From Candidatus Nitrospira neomarina (lineage in GTDB: Bacteria; Nitrospirota; Nitrospiria; Nitrospirales; UBA8639), in the NCBI RefSeq assembly GCF_032051675.1, contig NZ_CP116968.1, positions 3,713,001 to 3,777,000 on the forward strand: DNA of 64,000 bases. Direction: 5' to 3'. Position numbers and translations under genes: made by a program. Positions 54,813 to 64,000 of the stretch are shown piece after piece (within the stretch, counting starts at the first letter, position 1; each line of letters begins with the position of its first letter). The notes below the pieces were generated by a model. That model was not told where the DNA came from. It was given only the letters and a program-made list of their open reading frames with translations, and did not search any database.

Positions 54813-55895
54813 TTGCCTGGACTTGTCTTGAACCGGATTGATACGGAGCTTGGGAAGGCTTTAAAAGCCAGAATTCGAACACAAGGGCCAATGACCTTCA
54901 GGGATTTTATGGCGGCGGCCTTATATGACGAAACTATGGGGTTTTATGCAAAGGCACCCAAAATTGGAAGTCATGATGGGCCGTTTGACACCAATGCAAG
55001 ATTCCCGGCTTTTGGATATGCCATTGCCAAAGCCATCACGTATGCCGAGAAGGCGTTGGGATTTCACCTGCGGGTCTTGGAATTAGGTGGAGGAACAGGC
55101 CAGTTGGGTAACAATATTATTTCTTGTCTTGAAAACGCTCATGAATATCTAGTTCTAGACCCAAGCCCCGGGTTGCGAGAGAAGCAAAAACAAAGAGGAT
55201 TGCATGCGATCAACAATATCGACTGTTTAGCCCCAGGACCGACATTTGTGTTCGGGAACGAAGTGCTTGATGCCTTACCCGTTCATCGAGTAATGGGAAT
55301 GGGCCATGAGGAAGTATTGGAGTTGTATGTGGATCTGGACGAGGAGGGAGAGTTTTGTGAGCAACCGGGTGCTCTATCAACGAGGGAACTAGCCGACCGG
55401 TTGAGTGATGATGGGGTGAAGCTTGGGCGAGGGCAAGTCGCAGAAATTTGTTTGGAATTGAAACCATTCCTCAAAAGCATATGGAGAGTTGTGGATCCAG
55501 GGTATGTAATTTTTATCGATTATGGGGATCGCGCCTCAAATTTATATTCACATCGGCATAGAAATGGGACTCTTCGTTCCTACTATCACCAGCAACAAGT
55601 GTATGACCCGTTTTTCGCTGTGGGCCAACAAGACTTGACGGCAGATGTGGATTATACGGCTGTTTGTTTCATCGCAGAGGAAATTGGTTTTGAGGTAGCA
55701 GGGCCTATCCCGCAAGGAACATGGCTGAGAAATGTTGGAATTCTGGATTATAAAGGGCTAACGGGTGTTAGGGAGTCTGATCTAGAAGAGATTGATGTGC
55801 TCACTAGGCCGACCGGCTTGGGAAGTACTTTTGACATTCTCATACTCAAAACAAAGGGTCTCACTGATGGGCCAGGTCTACAGCCAGCTTCATAA
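54813..55895 (+). CDS. SAM-dependent methyltransferase, MidA/NDUFAF7 family
   Basis: 360 residues. No ATG fits the N-terminus; TTG codons at 54813, 54822 or 54828 are candidates and the first is used here. Family marks: GPMTFRDFMAAALYDETMGF, then YAKAPKIGSHDGPFDT, the SAM site VLELGGGTGQLG, FGNEVLDALPVHRV, and VIFIDYGDRASNLY. The mitochondrial relative methylates an arginine of a complex I subunit. The bacterial substrate is not established. It stands alone after a terminator. Confidence 0.88.
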   Translation: MPGLVLNRIDTELGKALKARIRTQGPMTFRDFMAAALYDETMGFYAKAPKIGSHDGPFDTNARFPAFGYAIAKAITYAEKALGFHLRVLELGGGTGQLGNNIISCLENAHEYLVLDPSPGLREKQKQRGLHAINNIDCLAPGPTFVFGNEVLDALPVHRVMGMGHEEVLELYVDLDEEGEFCEQPGALSTRELADRLSDDGVKLGRGQVAEICLELKPFLKSIWRVVDPGYVIFIDYGDRASNLYSHRHRNGTLRSYYHQQQVYDPFFAVGQQDLTADVDYTAVCFIAEEIGFEVAGPIPQGTWLRNVGILDYKGLTGVRESDLEEIDVLTRPTGLGSTFDILILKTKGLTDGPGLQPAS

Positions 55896-56268
55896 AGAAC
55901 CTGTCAAAATATCCACTAGCCTGCCAAATCTCACCATATTTTTCTTTGAACCGATAAAGGCGAAGGGGGCTCCGGTGAGAGGTAAGTCAAAAAAAATAAT
56001 TTTTTTTAAAGACGAGCATGATGCCTAATTTTTAGTCAATGTTTCCAATGCACACAAAATGTGTGTTTGCTCTTTTTTTTTATCACAAAATATTGTAGAC
56101 TCCAAAAATTCATTCGATTGTCTAGTGATCTCCTTTCATTTTCCGCAATCATACACACCTAATTAAGTGGTGCTTTTCGAGATCTCACGTGGTGCGTGGC
56201 ACGCGTGATGCACTGACTCACCTGTTGAGAAGAGTGGGAAGCAGGAGGCTTTCAAAGGAGGGAGAGTT
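55896..56268. terminator. Intergenic region with a possible weak terminator at 56050-56080
   Basis: At 56051-56065 CACACA-AAA-TGTGTG forms a short stem followed by TTTGCTC and about ten T. An AT-only palindrome of A and T runs lies near 55989-56007. No gene seen in the 373 bases. Confidence 0.4.
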
Positions 56269-56499
56269 ATGAAGTGTGTACGATGTGATGGGCTTATGGT
56301 GGTTGATGACTGTCTGGACATCAAGGGCGCGATGGGAGAACTTTGGATCAAAGCGTATCGATGTATTATGTGCGGGAACCTGATGGACCCCGTCATTAAT
56401 CATCATCGCACTGATGGTCCGGTTCAGGCGCAGGTTATTCCATTTCGGAAGCGGCTACGAAGAGCTCCACGGACTCCTGTTGCTCGATTGACGGCCTAA
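56269..56499 (+). CDS. Small zinc-ribbon-like protein
   Basis: 76 residues; ATG after AAAGGAGGGAGAG. Two CxxC pairs (MKCVRCDGLM and YRCIMCGNLMDP) make a zinc ribbon over residues 3-40. The tail is basic (FRKRLRRAPRTPVARL) and could bind nucleic acid. I recall similar MKCxRCxG proteins in multiple copies in Nitrospira-type genomes, without known role. Confidence 0.75.
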   Translation: MKCVRCDGLMVVDDCLDIKGAMGELWIKAYRCIMCGNLMDPVINHHRTDGPVQAQVIPFRKRLRRAPRTPVARLTA

Positions 56500-57091
56500 A
56501 AAGGCGGACAGAAAATTTTGAGAGATCCGGTGGGACTTGGGAGGAAAAACTCTCTCAGGTACCGATTGACTCCTGGTGCAGGATAAAGTTCTCTCTGCTC
56601 CGCTGTGGCCAGGACCTGGAACCAATAGATTAAATTCCCGGTTCTTCCGGCGTTTCTGAATCGGGTGTGTTTAGATTTAACTTTCTTATTCACATGGCCC
56701 TGGTATAGTTCTTTCCTCGAAACTCTTCCAATTTTTCATCTTTGGTTATTCCGGCCTGACTGCTTGAGTTTGCCTGACAATTCTTGTTTTAGTTATTTAT
56801 TGGGCATGCCCCCCATGGGGATGATCTCCAAGCCGGCATTCAGCTCTGCATACGTGGGCCCACCTTTTCCGGGAGAATCCCCAGTCCGTGAATGCTATTT
56901 TTCCCCTCCTGGATAAGAATTGTAAAACATTTCATTCCCAACGTTGATACGCTATATTGTTTAAGAAGTCTAAAAATGACCTGAGTATGCCATGTTATGG
57001 CGTATAGTTATAGATTTTAGGAGTGTTTTGGCAGCTTCCCTCCCCTTCCCACCCCCATCATCGATGCCCTGATAGAGGATTCATCTCATTT
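56500..57091. other. Intergenic region, no gene seen
   Basis: 592 bases before the SLC13 permease gene. Frames are short and not protein-like. No repeat or RNA motif recognised. It should hold the promoter of the permease/channel pair. Confidence 0.35.
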
Positions 57092-58912
57092 GTGAATAGT
57101 GACCACCTCTTTTTCCTGGGCCTAATGGGAATCCTGTTGGTGCTCTTTATCTGGGAACGATGGCGCTATGATTTGGTCGCCCTCAGTGCCTTGCTTCTTT
57201 CAACCGTGTTGGGGTTCGTTCCCTCCGAAGAAGCATTTTTAGGATTTGGTCATCCTGCCGTGGTCACCGTCGCGGCTGTGTTAATTATCAGTCGTGGATT
57301 GAGTAACGCGGGGGTCGTGGAAATGCTTACGCGCTATGTCAAGGGCGCAACGTCTCTTTCCCCGTCCCTCCATGTGGCTGTCTTATCTTCTCTCGGTGGA
57401 TTGATTTCAACCGTCATGAATAATGTGGGAGCCCTGGCGTTACTGATGCCGGTGGCTATTCAATCCTCCGTTGAGGCCAAGCGGTCCCCGGCCGTGGTGT
57501 TGATGCCCTTGGCTTTTGGAACGATTTTGGGGGGTATGGTTACTCTTATTGGGACACCTCCTAATATCATTGTGGCCCATTACCGCGCAGAAGTCGCCGG
57601 CGAGCCATTCGGGATGTTCGACTTCACTCCCGTAGGAGGAATCATGGCGCTAGTGGGAATTCTCTTTGTGGCGCTAGTGGGTTGGCGTCTCATTCCCATT
57701 GCCCGACGGTCTCAAAATGCGCCGCAAGACCTGTTTTCAATACAGGAATATTTAACAGAGGTTGAAGTGCCTGAAAATTCTAAGGCAATAGGCAAATCTC
57801 TGTCAGAACTGGAATTGGCCACTGAAGATTCTGACGCCTTAATTATTGGGTTGGTGCGGGGTGACCAATCTATTCGGGGGGCGGCTTGGAGGGAACACAT
57901 TCAAGTCGGCGATGTCCTCGTCCTTGAGGCAGGACCGCAAGGTATTAATAAATTTGTGTCCACATTGGGTTTGAAGTTAACAGGAACGCAGCCCAAGGAA
58001 GAGGGTCAGGAATCTGAAAAAAAGCCATCCGCAGGTAAGGATGGGGATATGCTGTTGGAGGCTGTCGTGCCGCCTGATCGTTCATGGTTGGTCGGGCGGA
58101 TGGCGGGTTCTTTAAAGCTGCGAAGCCGGTTTGGAATTAACCTGTTGGGAGCATCTCGTCAGGGCACTCCTTACCGTGGCAGGCTGAGGGAATTTCGGTT
58201 TAAAGCCGGCGATGTACTGCTGCTGCAGGGAGAAAAAGACCGGGTCCTGGAAGTGATCGGACTCCTCGGATGTCTTCCCTTGGCCGAGCGAGGAATTCAG
58301 TTGGTGAAGCCTGGTCAGGCGTGGCTGGCTGGGGGGGTATTCGCCCTGGCCTTGGGCAGCGCCATGTCCGGATTGGCGTCACTTCCGATTGCATTGATTT
58401 GTGCCGCCTTGGGGATGGTCCTGTTCAATATTGTATCTCCGAGAGATGTGTATCAAGCCGTGGATTGGCCGGTCCTGGTATTGTTGGGGGCTATGATACC
58501 TATTGGGCAAGCACTGGAACGAAGTGGAGCAACGACCGTGTTGGCTCAGTTTCTGGTTGGCATGATGGAGGAGTTTCCCCCCGTACTGCTCTTAGGCCTG
58601 ATTATGGTCATGACGATGACTTTGTCGGATGTCATGAATAATGCGGCAACGGCCGTCGTCATGGCACCATTAAGTGTCGCGGTGGCCCTGAATCTTGGGG
58701 TGAGTACAGATCCCTTTCTCATGGCGGTGGCTATCGGGGCATCGTGCGCCTTTTTGACTCCAATAGGGCATCAAAATAATTTGTTGGTCATGGGGCCCGG
58801 GGGATATCGATTTGGGGACTATTGGCGGATGGGATTGCCTTTAGAGTTGTTAATTCTTGTGGTCTCCCTTCCTCTCTTAGTCTTCATGTGGCCCTTAACG
58901 GGTCAAGGGTAA
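57092..58912 (+). CDS. SLC13-family permease with two RCK-C (TrkA-C) domains
   Basis: 606 residues from the GTG at 57092; a GTG at 57023 is an alternative but its ribosome site abuts it. Two halves of membrane spans carry the duplicated motif of the CitM/ArsB/SLC13 superfamily (TVMNNVGALALLMPVAIQ and DVMNNAATAVVMAPLSVA), with IGTPPNIIVAHY. Between them lie two TrkA-C regions (about 215-300 and 335-410: ALIIGLVRGDQSIRGAAW, GDVLLLQGEKDRVLEVIG). Transports anions such as sulfate or dicarboxylates, or cations; substrate open. A K+ channel gene follows 31 bases later. Confidence 0.92.
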   Translation: MNSDHLFFLGLMGILLVLFIWERWRYDLVALSALLLSTVLGFVPSEEAFLGFGHPAVVTVAAVLIISRGLSNAGVVEMLTRYVKGATSLSPSLHVAVLSSLGGLISTVMNNVGALALLMPVAIQSSVEAKRSPAVVLMPLAFGTILGGMVTLIGTPPNIIVAHYRAEVAGEPFGMFDFTPVGGIMALVGILFVALVGWRLIPIARRSQNAPQDLFSIQEYLTEVEVPENSKAIGKSLSELELATEDSDALIIGLVRGDQSIRGAAWREHIQVGDVLVLEAGPQGINKFVSTLGLKLTGTQPKEEGQESEKKPSAGKDGDMLLEAVVPPDRSWLVGRMAGSLKLRSRFGINLLGASRQGTPYRGRLREFRFKAGDVLLLQGEKDRVLEVIGLLGCLPLAERGIQLVKPGQAWLAGGVFALALGSAMSGLASLPIALICAALGMVLFNIVSPRDVYQAVDWPVLVLLGAMIPIGQALERSGATTVLAQFLVGMMEEFPPVLLLGLIMVMTMTLSDVMNNAATAVVMAPLSVAVALNLGVSTDPFLMAVAIGASCAFLTPIGHQNNLLVMGPGGYRFGDYWRMGLPLELLILVVSLPLLVFMWPLTGQG

Positions 58913-58943
58913 CGGGTTTCTGAATAAGAAATAAGAGGAAAAA

Positions 58944-60017
58944 GTGGCTTTCTCATTCCGAACCCATTCTTCCCGAAAGGCCTCCCGCCTCTTTTTTAGG
59001 CGGGTGGTCTACATGCCTACCGACCTTGATCCGTTTCGCACCCTCTTGAGCAGAATTATATTGGTGGTCATGCTGTTTTGTTTTTTGACGGGGATTTTGT
59101 GGTTGGATCGAAACGGGCTTAAGGATCAGATAGACGGGGAGATCTCATTTTCAGATGTGATTTATTTCACGATGGTCACGGTGACCACCGTCGGCTATGG
59201 GGATATTGTGCCGGTTACTACGCGGGCGCGCCTGATTGATGCATTAGTCGTGACGCCGGTCCGCATATTTCTATGGGTCATTTTTTTAGGGACCGCCTAT
59301 CAATTAGCGTTCAGGCAATTTACCGAGGTATTTCGCATGGCAAAACTCCAGAGGTCACTCGATCAACATGTCGTCATCTGCGGATTCGGGCATACCGGAT
59401 ACTCGACTGTCAAAGAATTGCTCGCCAAGGGCACAAACCCTGACCATATTCTGGTCATCGATCCCGGTGAGGAACGAGTACGCATTGCGGGAGAATTAGG
59501 AGTCGTGGCACTCCGAGGCGATGCCACGCAGGAAGGGCTGCTGAAATTTGGTGCGTTCCTCAATGAAGCCAAAGCGGTCATTATTGCGGCTGGGCGGGAT
59601 GATACCAATGCCCTCATTTTGTTAACTGTCCGTAATTTGAATTCCCGTTGTCGGGTCATTGTCAGTGCGAAGGAAGAAGAAAACGTCAAACTGTTTCGGC
59701 AAGGGGGGGCGCAAACGATTATTTCCCCGGCAACATATGGCGGATATATGTTGGCGGCCGCAGTGGACCAACAATATTTGGCAGATTATTTGGAGGATTT
59801 TTTGACAGCGGGGGGAAAAGTCAATATCCAGGAACGAACAGTGGAGAAGCAGGATGTCGGGAAGACGGCTTTGGATTTACAGCCGGATGTGCTACTCCGG
59901 GTGTATCGGCAAGGAACGATTATTTCACCCTGGGAATTTCAAAAAAACCATAGGCTGGAACAGGGCGACGTCATGTTATTGTTTAAACCGGTTTCAGAAG
60001 ATACGCCTTCCGCTTGA
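58944..60017 (+). CDS. Two-TM potassium channel with RCK (TrkA-N/TrkA-C) domains
   Basis: 357 residues. GTG start with GAGG upstream; ATG at 59013 is an alternative. Pore: span IILVVMLFCFLTGILWL, selectivity filter TVTTVGYGD (about 79-87), second span VRIFLWVIFLGTAYQLAF. A TrkA-N domain begins VVICGFGHTGYSTVKELL (about residue 142). The C-terminal TrkA-C ends EQGDVMLLFKP. MthK-like architecture; opening is probably set by nucleotides or divalent ions. Pairs with the SLC13/RCK permease upstream. Confidence 0.94.
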   Translation: MAFSFRTHSSRKASRLFFRRVVYMPTDLDPFRTLLSRIILVVMLFCFLTGILWLDRNGLKDQIDGEISFSDVIYFTMVTVTTVGYGDIVPVTTRARLIDALVVTPVRIFLWVIFLGTAYQLAFRQFTEVFRMAKLQRSLDQHVVICGFGHTGYSTVKELLAKGTNPDHILVIDPGEERVRIAGELGVVALRGDATQEGLLKFGAFLNEAKAVIIAAGRDDTNALILLTVRNLNSRCRVIVSAKEEENVKLFRQGGAQTIISPATYGGYMLAAAVDQQYLADYLEDFLTAGGKVNIQERTVEKQDVGKTALDLQPDVLLRVYRQGTIISPWEFQKNHRLEQGDVMLLFKPVSEDTPSA

Positions 60018-60033
60018 AAAAACTCTCCCAATC

Positions 60034-60822
60034 CTAAAAGATGAGTGGCCTCGCGTTGGCCATGATTAATAAAATTCCGATGAATCCGATTAAAATGGCC
60101 ACGCCCCGTCTTAAATGGTGAGCAGGAATCGATTGAGTGACTTGTGAGCCAAACAGTAACCCGAGAACACTGCCGAGTAACACTAATCCTGTTAGCACCA
60201 CATCCAGGTGCGCCCCCTCGAAATGGCCAATTACCCCGCCGATGGAAATAAGGGCAATGATCAACAGTGACGTGCCAATAGCTAAGCGAATGGGAAACCC
60301 CATGAGAAACATCAAGGCGGGAACAATGAGAAACCCTCCTCCGACTCCAAAAAATCCGGTCAATAGGCCAACTCCCCATCCGAACGTGAGGGCTTTCAAC
60401 GCACAGCGCCAGGAGAATTCCTTTGCGCATCCGCTCGGAACGTCGTTGTGTTCTCCTTCATAATTTTTCCAAAACGTCCACATGCTAATAAACAGGAGCA
60501 GATTGCCAAATGCAAAAAGAACCAAGGAGTCCGGAACGAGTTGGTGGCCATGAGCCCCAACCCAAGCACCGACCATACCGGTCAGGCTGAACAACATAGC
60601 AGAGACAAAGTGAACACGTTGCTGGCGACTCTCATGCCATGCCCCAAAGAGGGCCGAATAGCCAACGACGATGAGTGACATGGTCGTGGCATTTTGAACC
60701 GGTACGCCAACGACATACACTAATAAGGGAATGGCCACTAATGATCCGCCCCCTCCTGTGGCCCCTAACAGCACGCCGACGATCCCACCAGACAGAAGCG
60801 CCAACAGGTAGTGGAAGTCCAT
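60034..60822 (-). CDS. TauE/SafE family sulfite or anion exporter
   Basis: 262 residues, about eight spans. The duplicated Gly motif is present in both halves: GVLLGATGGGGSLVAIPLLV (about 16-35) and GLLTGFFGVGGGFLIVPALM (about 155-174). The family exports sulfite, sulfoacetate or other organosulfonates. Substrate is not evident here. Converges with the K+ channel gene, 16 bases between stops. Confidence 0.92.
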   Translation of the reverse strand: MDFHYLLALLSGGIVGVLLGATGGGGSLVAIPLLVYVVGVPVQNATTMSLIVVGYSALFGAWHESRQQRVHFVSAMLFSLTGMVGAWVGAHGHQLVPDSLVLFAFGNLLLFISMWTFWKNYEGEHNDVPSGCAKEFSWRCALKALTFGWGVGLLTGFFGVGGGFLIVPALMFLMGFPIRLAIGTSLLIIALISIGGVIGHFEGAHLDVVLTGLVLLGSVLGLLFGSQVTQSIPAHHLRRGVAILIGFIGILLIMANARPLIF

Positions 60823-61289
60823 GAGAAATTAGGTTGAAAAAGGAGCGGGTGAAAGAATAGAGCCTGAGGCGTCAGAGGCGTGCGACATGCTTTAACTAGC
60901 AACGTGGATAATATCAACCATAATTGGCGATGAAATATTACCGGAAGAACGAAAGGAAAAAATGGGAGGTAAATGTGTCCTTGTCTTCCTTGGATAGCAT
61001 GAAAAGATAACGAATCCATGACCCTGCCCAAGGCCATGCGGATAAGTTCTCAGACATCAGAAACGTCATGAAATCTCCCGAGTTTGAATGAAACTATCTT
61101 TTGAAGCGGAATTTGAGTTCATTGTATGGGGAGAAATCGAATGAGACAAGAGTCTCCGGTTCGGACGAAGGCGTCCTCATTGTCCTTGTTTTCGATGATT
61201 GGTCGTACCGACAAAAAATTAACGTTTTCCAGCGTGTGACGCATGAGGTTGATTGAACGTCATCTGAATACTCCCCGCCTTTCCTGAAG
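60823..61289. other. Intergenic region between two minus-strand genes
   Basis: 467 bases. No gene, repeat or strong terminator recognised. Confidence 0.35.
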
Positions 61290-62900
61290 TCATGCCTTCC
61301 CAGACCTGGCTGGAGATGAAGTGATTTGAGTGATGGGAAGGATAAGTCGAAAGGTTGTTCCGTGGCCCTCTTCACTTTCGACCGTAATGTGACCGTGATG
61401 GAGGTCGATGGCATCTTTCACAATTTTTGTGCCGAGTCCGGTTCCCTCCTTTTTGGTGCTAATAGCCTGAGCGGTAAAGAGGCGGTCTCGAACTTCAGGC
61501 GCCATGCCTCTCCCCGTATCGGCTACCGTCAACTCGACAGTATCCGGACGCGGTCCTGGAGATCCGCCGACCGTGACTGACCCTCCACGTGGGACTTCCG
61601 GGATGGCATTGTTGATGAGATTGTAGAAGGCGTTGAACAAGCGACGTTCATCGGCATCAATGACAGGTAGGGCATCAAGACCATTGGTCAGGAGAGTAAT
61701 CCCTTTTTCTGCGGCGTAGGTGCGAAGAGTGTCGAGCACTCCATTCACAATTTCTCCTATGCGACAGGGTGTGAAATGTGGAGGACTAGTCACACCTTTG
61801 ACGGCATCCGCAATTTCACGCACACGGTCCTGAATGCGTCGGGCATTGGTAACGATCATACGTATCAGATCCAGGCTGTTGGCATAACTGTTCTCCGCTC
61901 CTTTTGCCTTTTCCTGGATTAAGGTGGGGAACTGTTCGTCCAATTCATCCTTCAATAAATCGGCACCGGAAAGCACAGGCATCAACATGTTTTTGATATC
62001 GTGTCCGATATCCCCTAGAACTCTTGTCACCTCCGCAAGTTTGGCTTCTTCTACTAACTGAGCCGCCATACGTTTTTTCTCAGTGATATCCTGAAACGTG
62101 ACCACTGCCCCCGCAAGTTTTCCCTGGTCATCCCAGATTGGGGTGCTTGTATACCGGGCGGGAAAGCTCGTCCCATCTTTTTTCCAGAACACCTCGTCCT
62201 CACCCTGGTGAACCAGCCCATCCTTATAGGCCCTATAAATGGGGCATTCTTCCGCCGGGTAAGGAGAGCCATCAGATTTCGTATGGTGCCAGGTGATGTG
62301 ACTGGGTGTGCCAAATAGCTCCCCTGGTTTATAACCTAATAACGCATTGGCCGCGGGATTGACAAAGGTGTGGTGTCCTTCGAGGTCTAACCCGAAAATT
62401 CCCTCACCGGCGGCTTGTAAAATCATATCGTTGTGTCGACGAAATTCTTCAATGGCTTTTTCGCATTGCCGCCGATACGTAATATCTTGAAAAATCACCA
62501 CGGCACCGACCAAGACTCCTTCATGCCGAATAGGTGTGCTGGTGTATTCGACGGGAAAACTGGTCCCATCTTTTCGCCAAAACACTTCGTTGTCGCCTCG
62601 ATGAACTTGGCCATCCTTATAGGTCGCATAGTTCGGACATTGTTCCTGAGGATAGGGGGTGCCATTGGCTTTGGTATGATGCCAGAGAGAGTGGCTGGGT
62701 TGGCCGATCAACTCCTGGGGCTCATAGCCCAACATGTTCGCGGCTGCCGGGTTCACAAAAGTGTGCCGACCTTCCAGATCCAACCCGAAGATCCCTTCAC
62801 CGGCGGCCTGTAAAATGAGGGCGTGGTGTTGTTCAAGATGTTTCAGAATTTGTGAAAGGTCGGTATTGTCCTGCTGTGAATTTTCTGGTGTTGGGGCCAT
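61290..62900 (-). CDS. Sensor histidine kinase with two near-identical PAS domains
   Basis: 536 residues, no membrane span, so cytoplasmic. PAS 1 (about 20-140) and PAS 2 (about 150-275) are internal duplicates, both with ILQAAGEGIFGLDLEG, HTFVNPAA, WHHTK and EVFW-KDGTSFP. The kinase core has DIGHDIKNMLMPVL (phospho-acceptor His in GHDIKN), INNAIPEVPRGGSV (N box), VADTGRGMAPEVRD and KEGTGLGTKIVKDA. No cognate regulator in view. The His/Cys-containing loop WHHTK...ECP recurs in both PAS units. The cytochrome c gene lies upstream on the same strand. Confidence 0.94.
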   Translation of the reverse strand: MAPTPENSQQDNTDLSQILKHLEQHHALILQAAGEGIFGLDLEGRHTFVNPAAANMLGYEPQELIGQPSHSLWHHTKANGTPYPQEQCPNYATYKDGQVHRGDNEVFWRKDGTSFPVEYTSTPIRHEGVLVGAVVIFQDITYRRQCEKAIEEFRRHNDMILQAAGEGIFGLDLEGHHTFVNPAANALLGYKPGELFGTPSHITWHHTKSDGSPYPAEECPIYRAYKDGLVHQGEDEVFWKKDGTSFPARYTSTPIWDDQGKLAGAVVTFQDITEKKRMAAQLVEEAKLAEVTRVLGDIGHDIKNMLMPVLSGADLLKDELDEQFPTLIQEKAKGAENSYANSLDLIRMIVTNARRIQDRVREIADAVKGVTSPPHFTPCRIGEIVNGVLDTLRTYAAEKGITLLTNGLDALPVIDADERRLFNAFYNLINNAIPEVPRGGSVTVGGSPGPRPDTVELTVADTGRGMAPEVRDRLFTAQAISTKKEGTGLGTKIVKDAIDLHHGHITVESEEGHGTTFRLILPITQITSSPARSGKA

Positions 62901-63005
62901 GATCCTCTTCCTACTCGTTAGGTTTAGGGACTGGAGAAGATGTCTCCAGTCCCTGAAATAAAATTTCTTGTCACCCCCGCCGAAGGGTCTGAACCAAATT
63001 CCAGT

Positions 63006-64000
63006 TTATTTGGCCAACGTCCGGAGGTACTGAATCAATTGCCAAACTTGGTCATCGGGCATACCGGAAAAGGCCATCATGCCGGTTCCTGCAGATCCGT
63101 TTTTGATAATCCAATACAATTGTCCGTCGGAAATATCTTTCATCGTTTCTCCACAGGTAAAGTTTCGAGGATGTGGAATCAACGCTGCCCCCATTGGCCC
63201 TTGTCCGTCCCCTTTATCGCCATGACATTGCTTACAGGCCAAGGGTTGAGCGGTTTCGTGATACAATTTTTCTCCCGCCTTGATGTGCTCTTGAGAAGGG
63301 GGTAACGGACTGGTCATATTACGAAATTTTCCAGGCGCCTGCTTGGTATTGCGTGGTTGTGGGCAGACTCCTGATGGTCCTCCGGATTGTGAGGCCGCAC
63401 TCGCCATTTCCGGGGCACCCTTAAACGTGGTCTTCAAATAGGAAATGACATCGGATACGCCTTCTGTCCGGCCTATGGTCAGTCCCCAATACGGCATCAT
63501 GGAAGACTTCCCAACCGCTTTCCCACCGTAATAGATCACGTTATACAGATAATCCAATGGAATTTTTTCAAAGGGAATATTGGCATGCACGGCTGGTTTG
63601 GGTTCCAAGCCTGAAGCCGCCGGGCCATCCCCTTTGCCCTCCGCCCCATGACATTGTGCACAATATTCTTGATAAATTTTGGCCCCGTTTTCGACATTCG
63701 GGTGGTTGAAATCAGCGCTCTTCCATGGTTCATAATAAGAAAAATCCTCATTCCCTCTGGTCGCAATAAACCCCGTGACATATCGCAGCCCCAATGCACT
63801 GACATCTCCGACAAACTCTCCACTGTGTGGAACAAAGTCGGGGGGATCGGAGTTGAAGCGATAAATCCAATCAGCCTTCAGCCGTTTCCCTGAATTAAAG
63901 AATGAGGCGCTCTGCGGGCCTCCGGTCTTTTTCCCATCCACCATAATTTGATGACAGCCAATGCAGGAATGTTGAATGAAGATTTCCTCTCCAAACTTTG
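63006..64000 (-). CDS. Multihaem cytochrome c family protein, partial (runs off the window)
   Basis: At least 331 residues; the frame continues past the right edge, so the N-terminus is missing. Reading back from 63944 without a stop gives KFGEEIFIQHSCIGCHQI. Three CxxCH haem sites are visible: CIGCH at the edge, CAQCH (with GAEGKGDGPAA) and CKQCH (GDKGDGQGPMGA). Candidate distal Met ligands are in SMMPYWG and GTGMMAF. It is two to three cytochrome c domains joined by a linker. An electron-transfer role is likely, but the partner is not visible. The downstream kinase may sense redox state; this is inference. Confidence 0.9.
   Translation of the reverse strand, partial: KFGEEIFIQHSCIGCHQIMVDGKKTGGPQSASFFNSGKRLKADWIYRFNSDPPDFVPHSGEFVGDVSALGLRYVTGFIATRGNEDFSYYEPWKSADFNHPNVENGAKIYQEYCAQCHGAEGKGDGPAASGLEPKPAVHANIPFEKIPLDYLYNVIYYGGKAVGKSSMMPYWGLTIGRTEGVSDVISYLKTTFKGAPEMASAASQSGGPSGVCPQPRNTKQAPGKFRNMTSPLPPSQEHIKAGEKLYHETAQPLACKQCHGDKGDGQGPMGAALIPHPRNFTCGETMKDISDGQLYWIIKNGSAGTGMMAFSGMPDDQVWQLIQYLRTLAK

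Overview
The window reads as a chromosomal segment of a Gram-negative, hopanoid-capable bacterium. I infer the phylum Nitrospirota, probably Nitrospira or a close relative. The inference rests on gene order (tRNA-Ser, SRP RNA, dnaX, ybaB, recR; tig, clpP, clpX; the mre cell-shape cluster ending in RNase G), an HpnA-type epimerase, a multi-haem cytochrome c, PAS/HATPase kinases, and long palindromic intergenic repeats with a GTAC-rich core. No 16S rRNA or nitrite oxidation gene is present, so the assignment is not proven. Base composition is moderate and fairly even by eye.

Layout. 1-7.5 kb: a class II aldolase gene, a histone-H1-like Lys/Ala-rich protein, then (minus strand) tRNA-Ser(GGA), SRP RNA, dnaX, ybaB and recR, plus two copies of a hairpin repeat and a TPR-gene remnant. 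7.5-11 kb: tRNA-Leu(UAG), tig, clpP, clpX. 11-22 kb (minus): topA, dprA, then the elongasome run mreB-mreC-mreD-mrdA-rodA-rng. 22.5-27 kb: leuCD and a KefB-type cation/proton antiporter. 27-33 kb: the accessory core of the window. 33-43 kb: secreted and lipid-anchored proteins (beta-barrel candidate, exported MsrA, astacin-like metalloprotease, FGE-fold protein, several lipoproteins). 43.7-54 kb: ruvB, uvrA, small proteins, ispA, hpnA and a degenerate GAF histidine kinase. 54-64 kb: a MidA-type methyltransferase, an SLC13/RCK permease with a K+ channel, a TauE exporter, a double-PAS kinase and a cytochrome c that runs off the right edge.

The most interesting locus is 27.0-32.2 kb. Two secreted FN3-domain proteins each sit behind the same leader, which carries a recognisable class I cyclic-di-GMP (GEMM-I) riboswitch. 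The leader, riboswitch, signal peptide, FN3 domain and first beta-rich repeat are duplicated as a 1298-bp direct repeat with no length change. After the same nucleotide the two genes switch to different C-terminal halves: more copies of the roughly 130-residue repeat in the first, FG-GAP/VCBS-like calcium-loop repeats in the second. The 5' strand of riboswitch stem P1 can pair either within the aptamer or with the Shine-Dalgarno sequence, which predicts an ON switch. Between the two genes lies a fragment of an antiporter RCK domain resembling the intact antiporter just upstream. I read this as a c-di-GMP-controlled surface or matrix protein cassette that has been duplicated and re-tailed.

Other points worth a look: a UvrA that lacks almost all of the insertion domain, a histidine kinase with Thr at the phospho-acceptor position, and an A10 slippery run in dnaX followed by a stop in the -1 frame.
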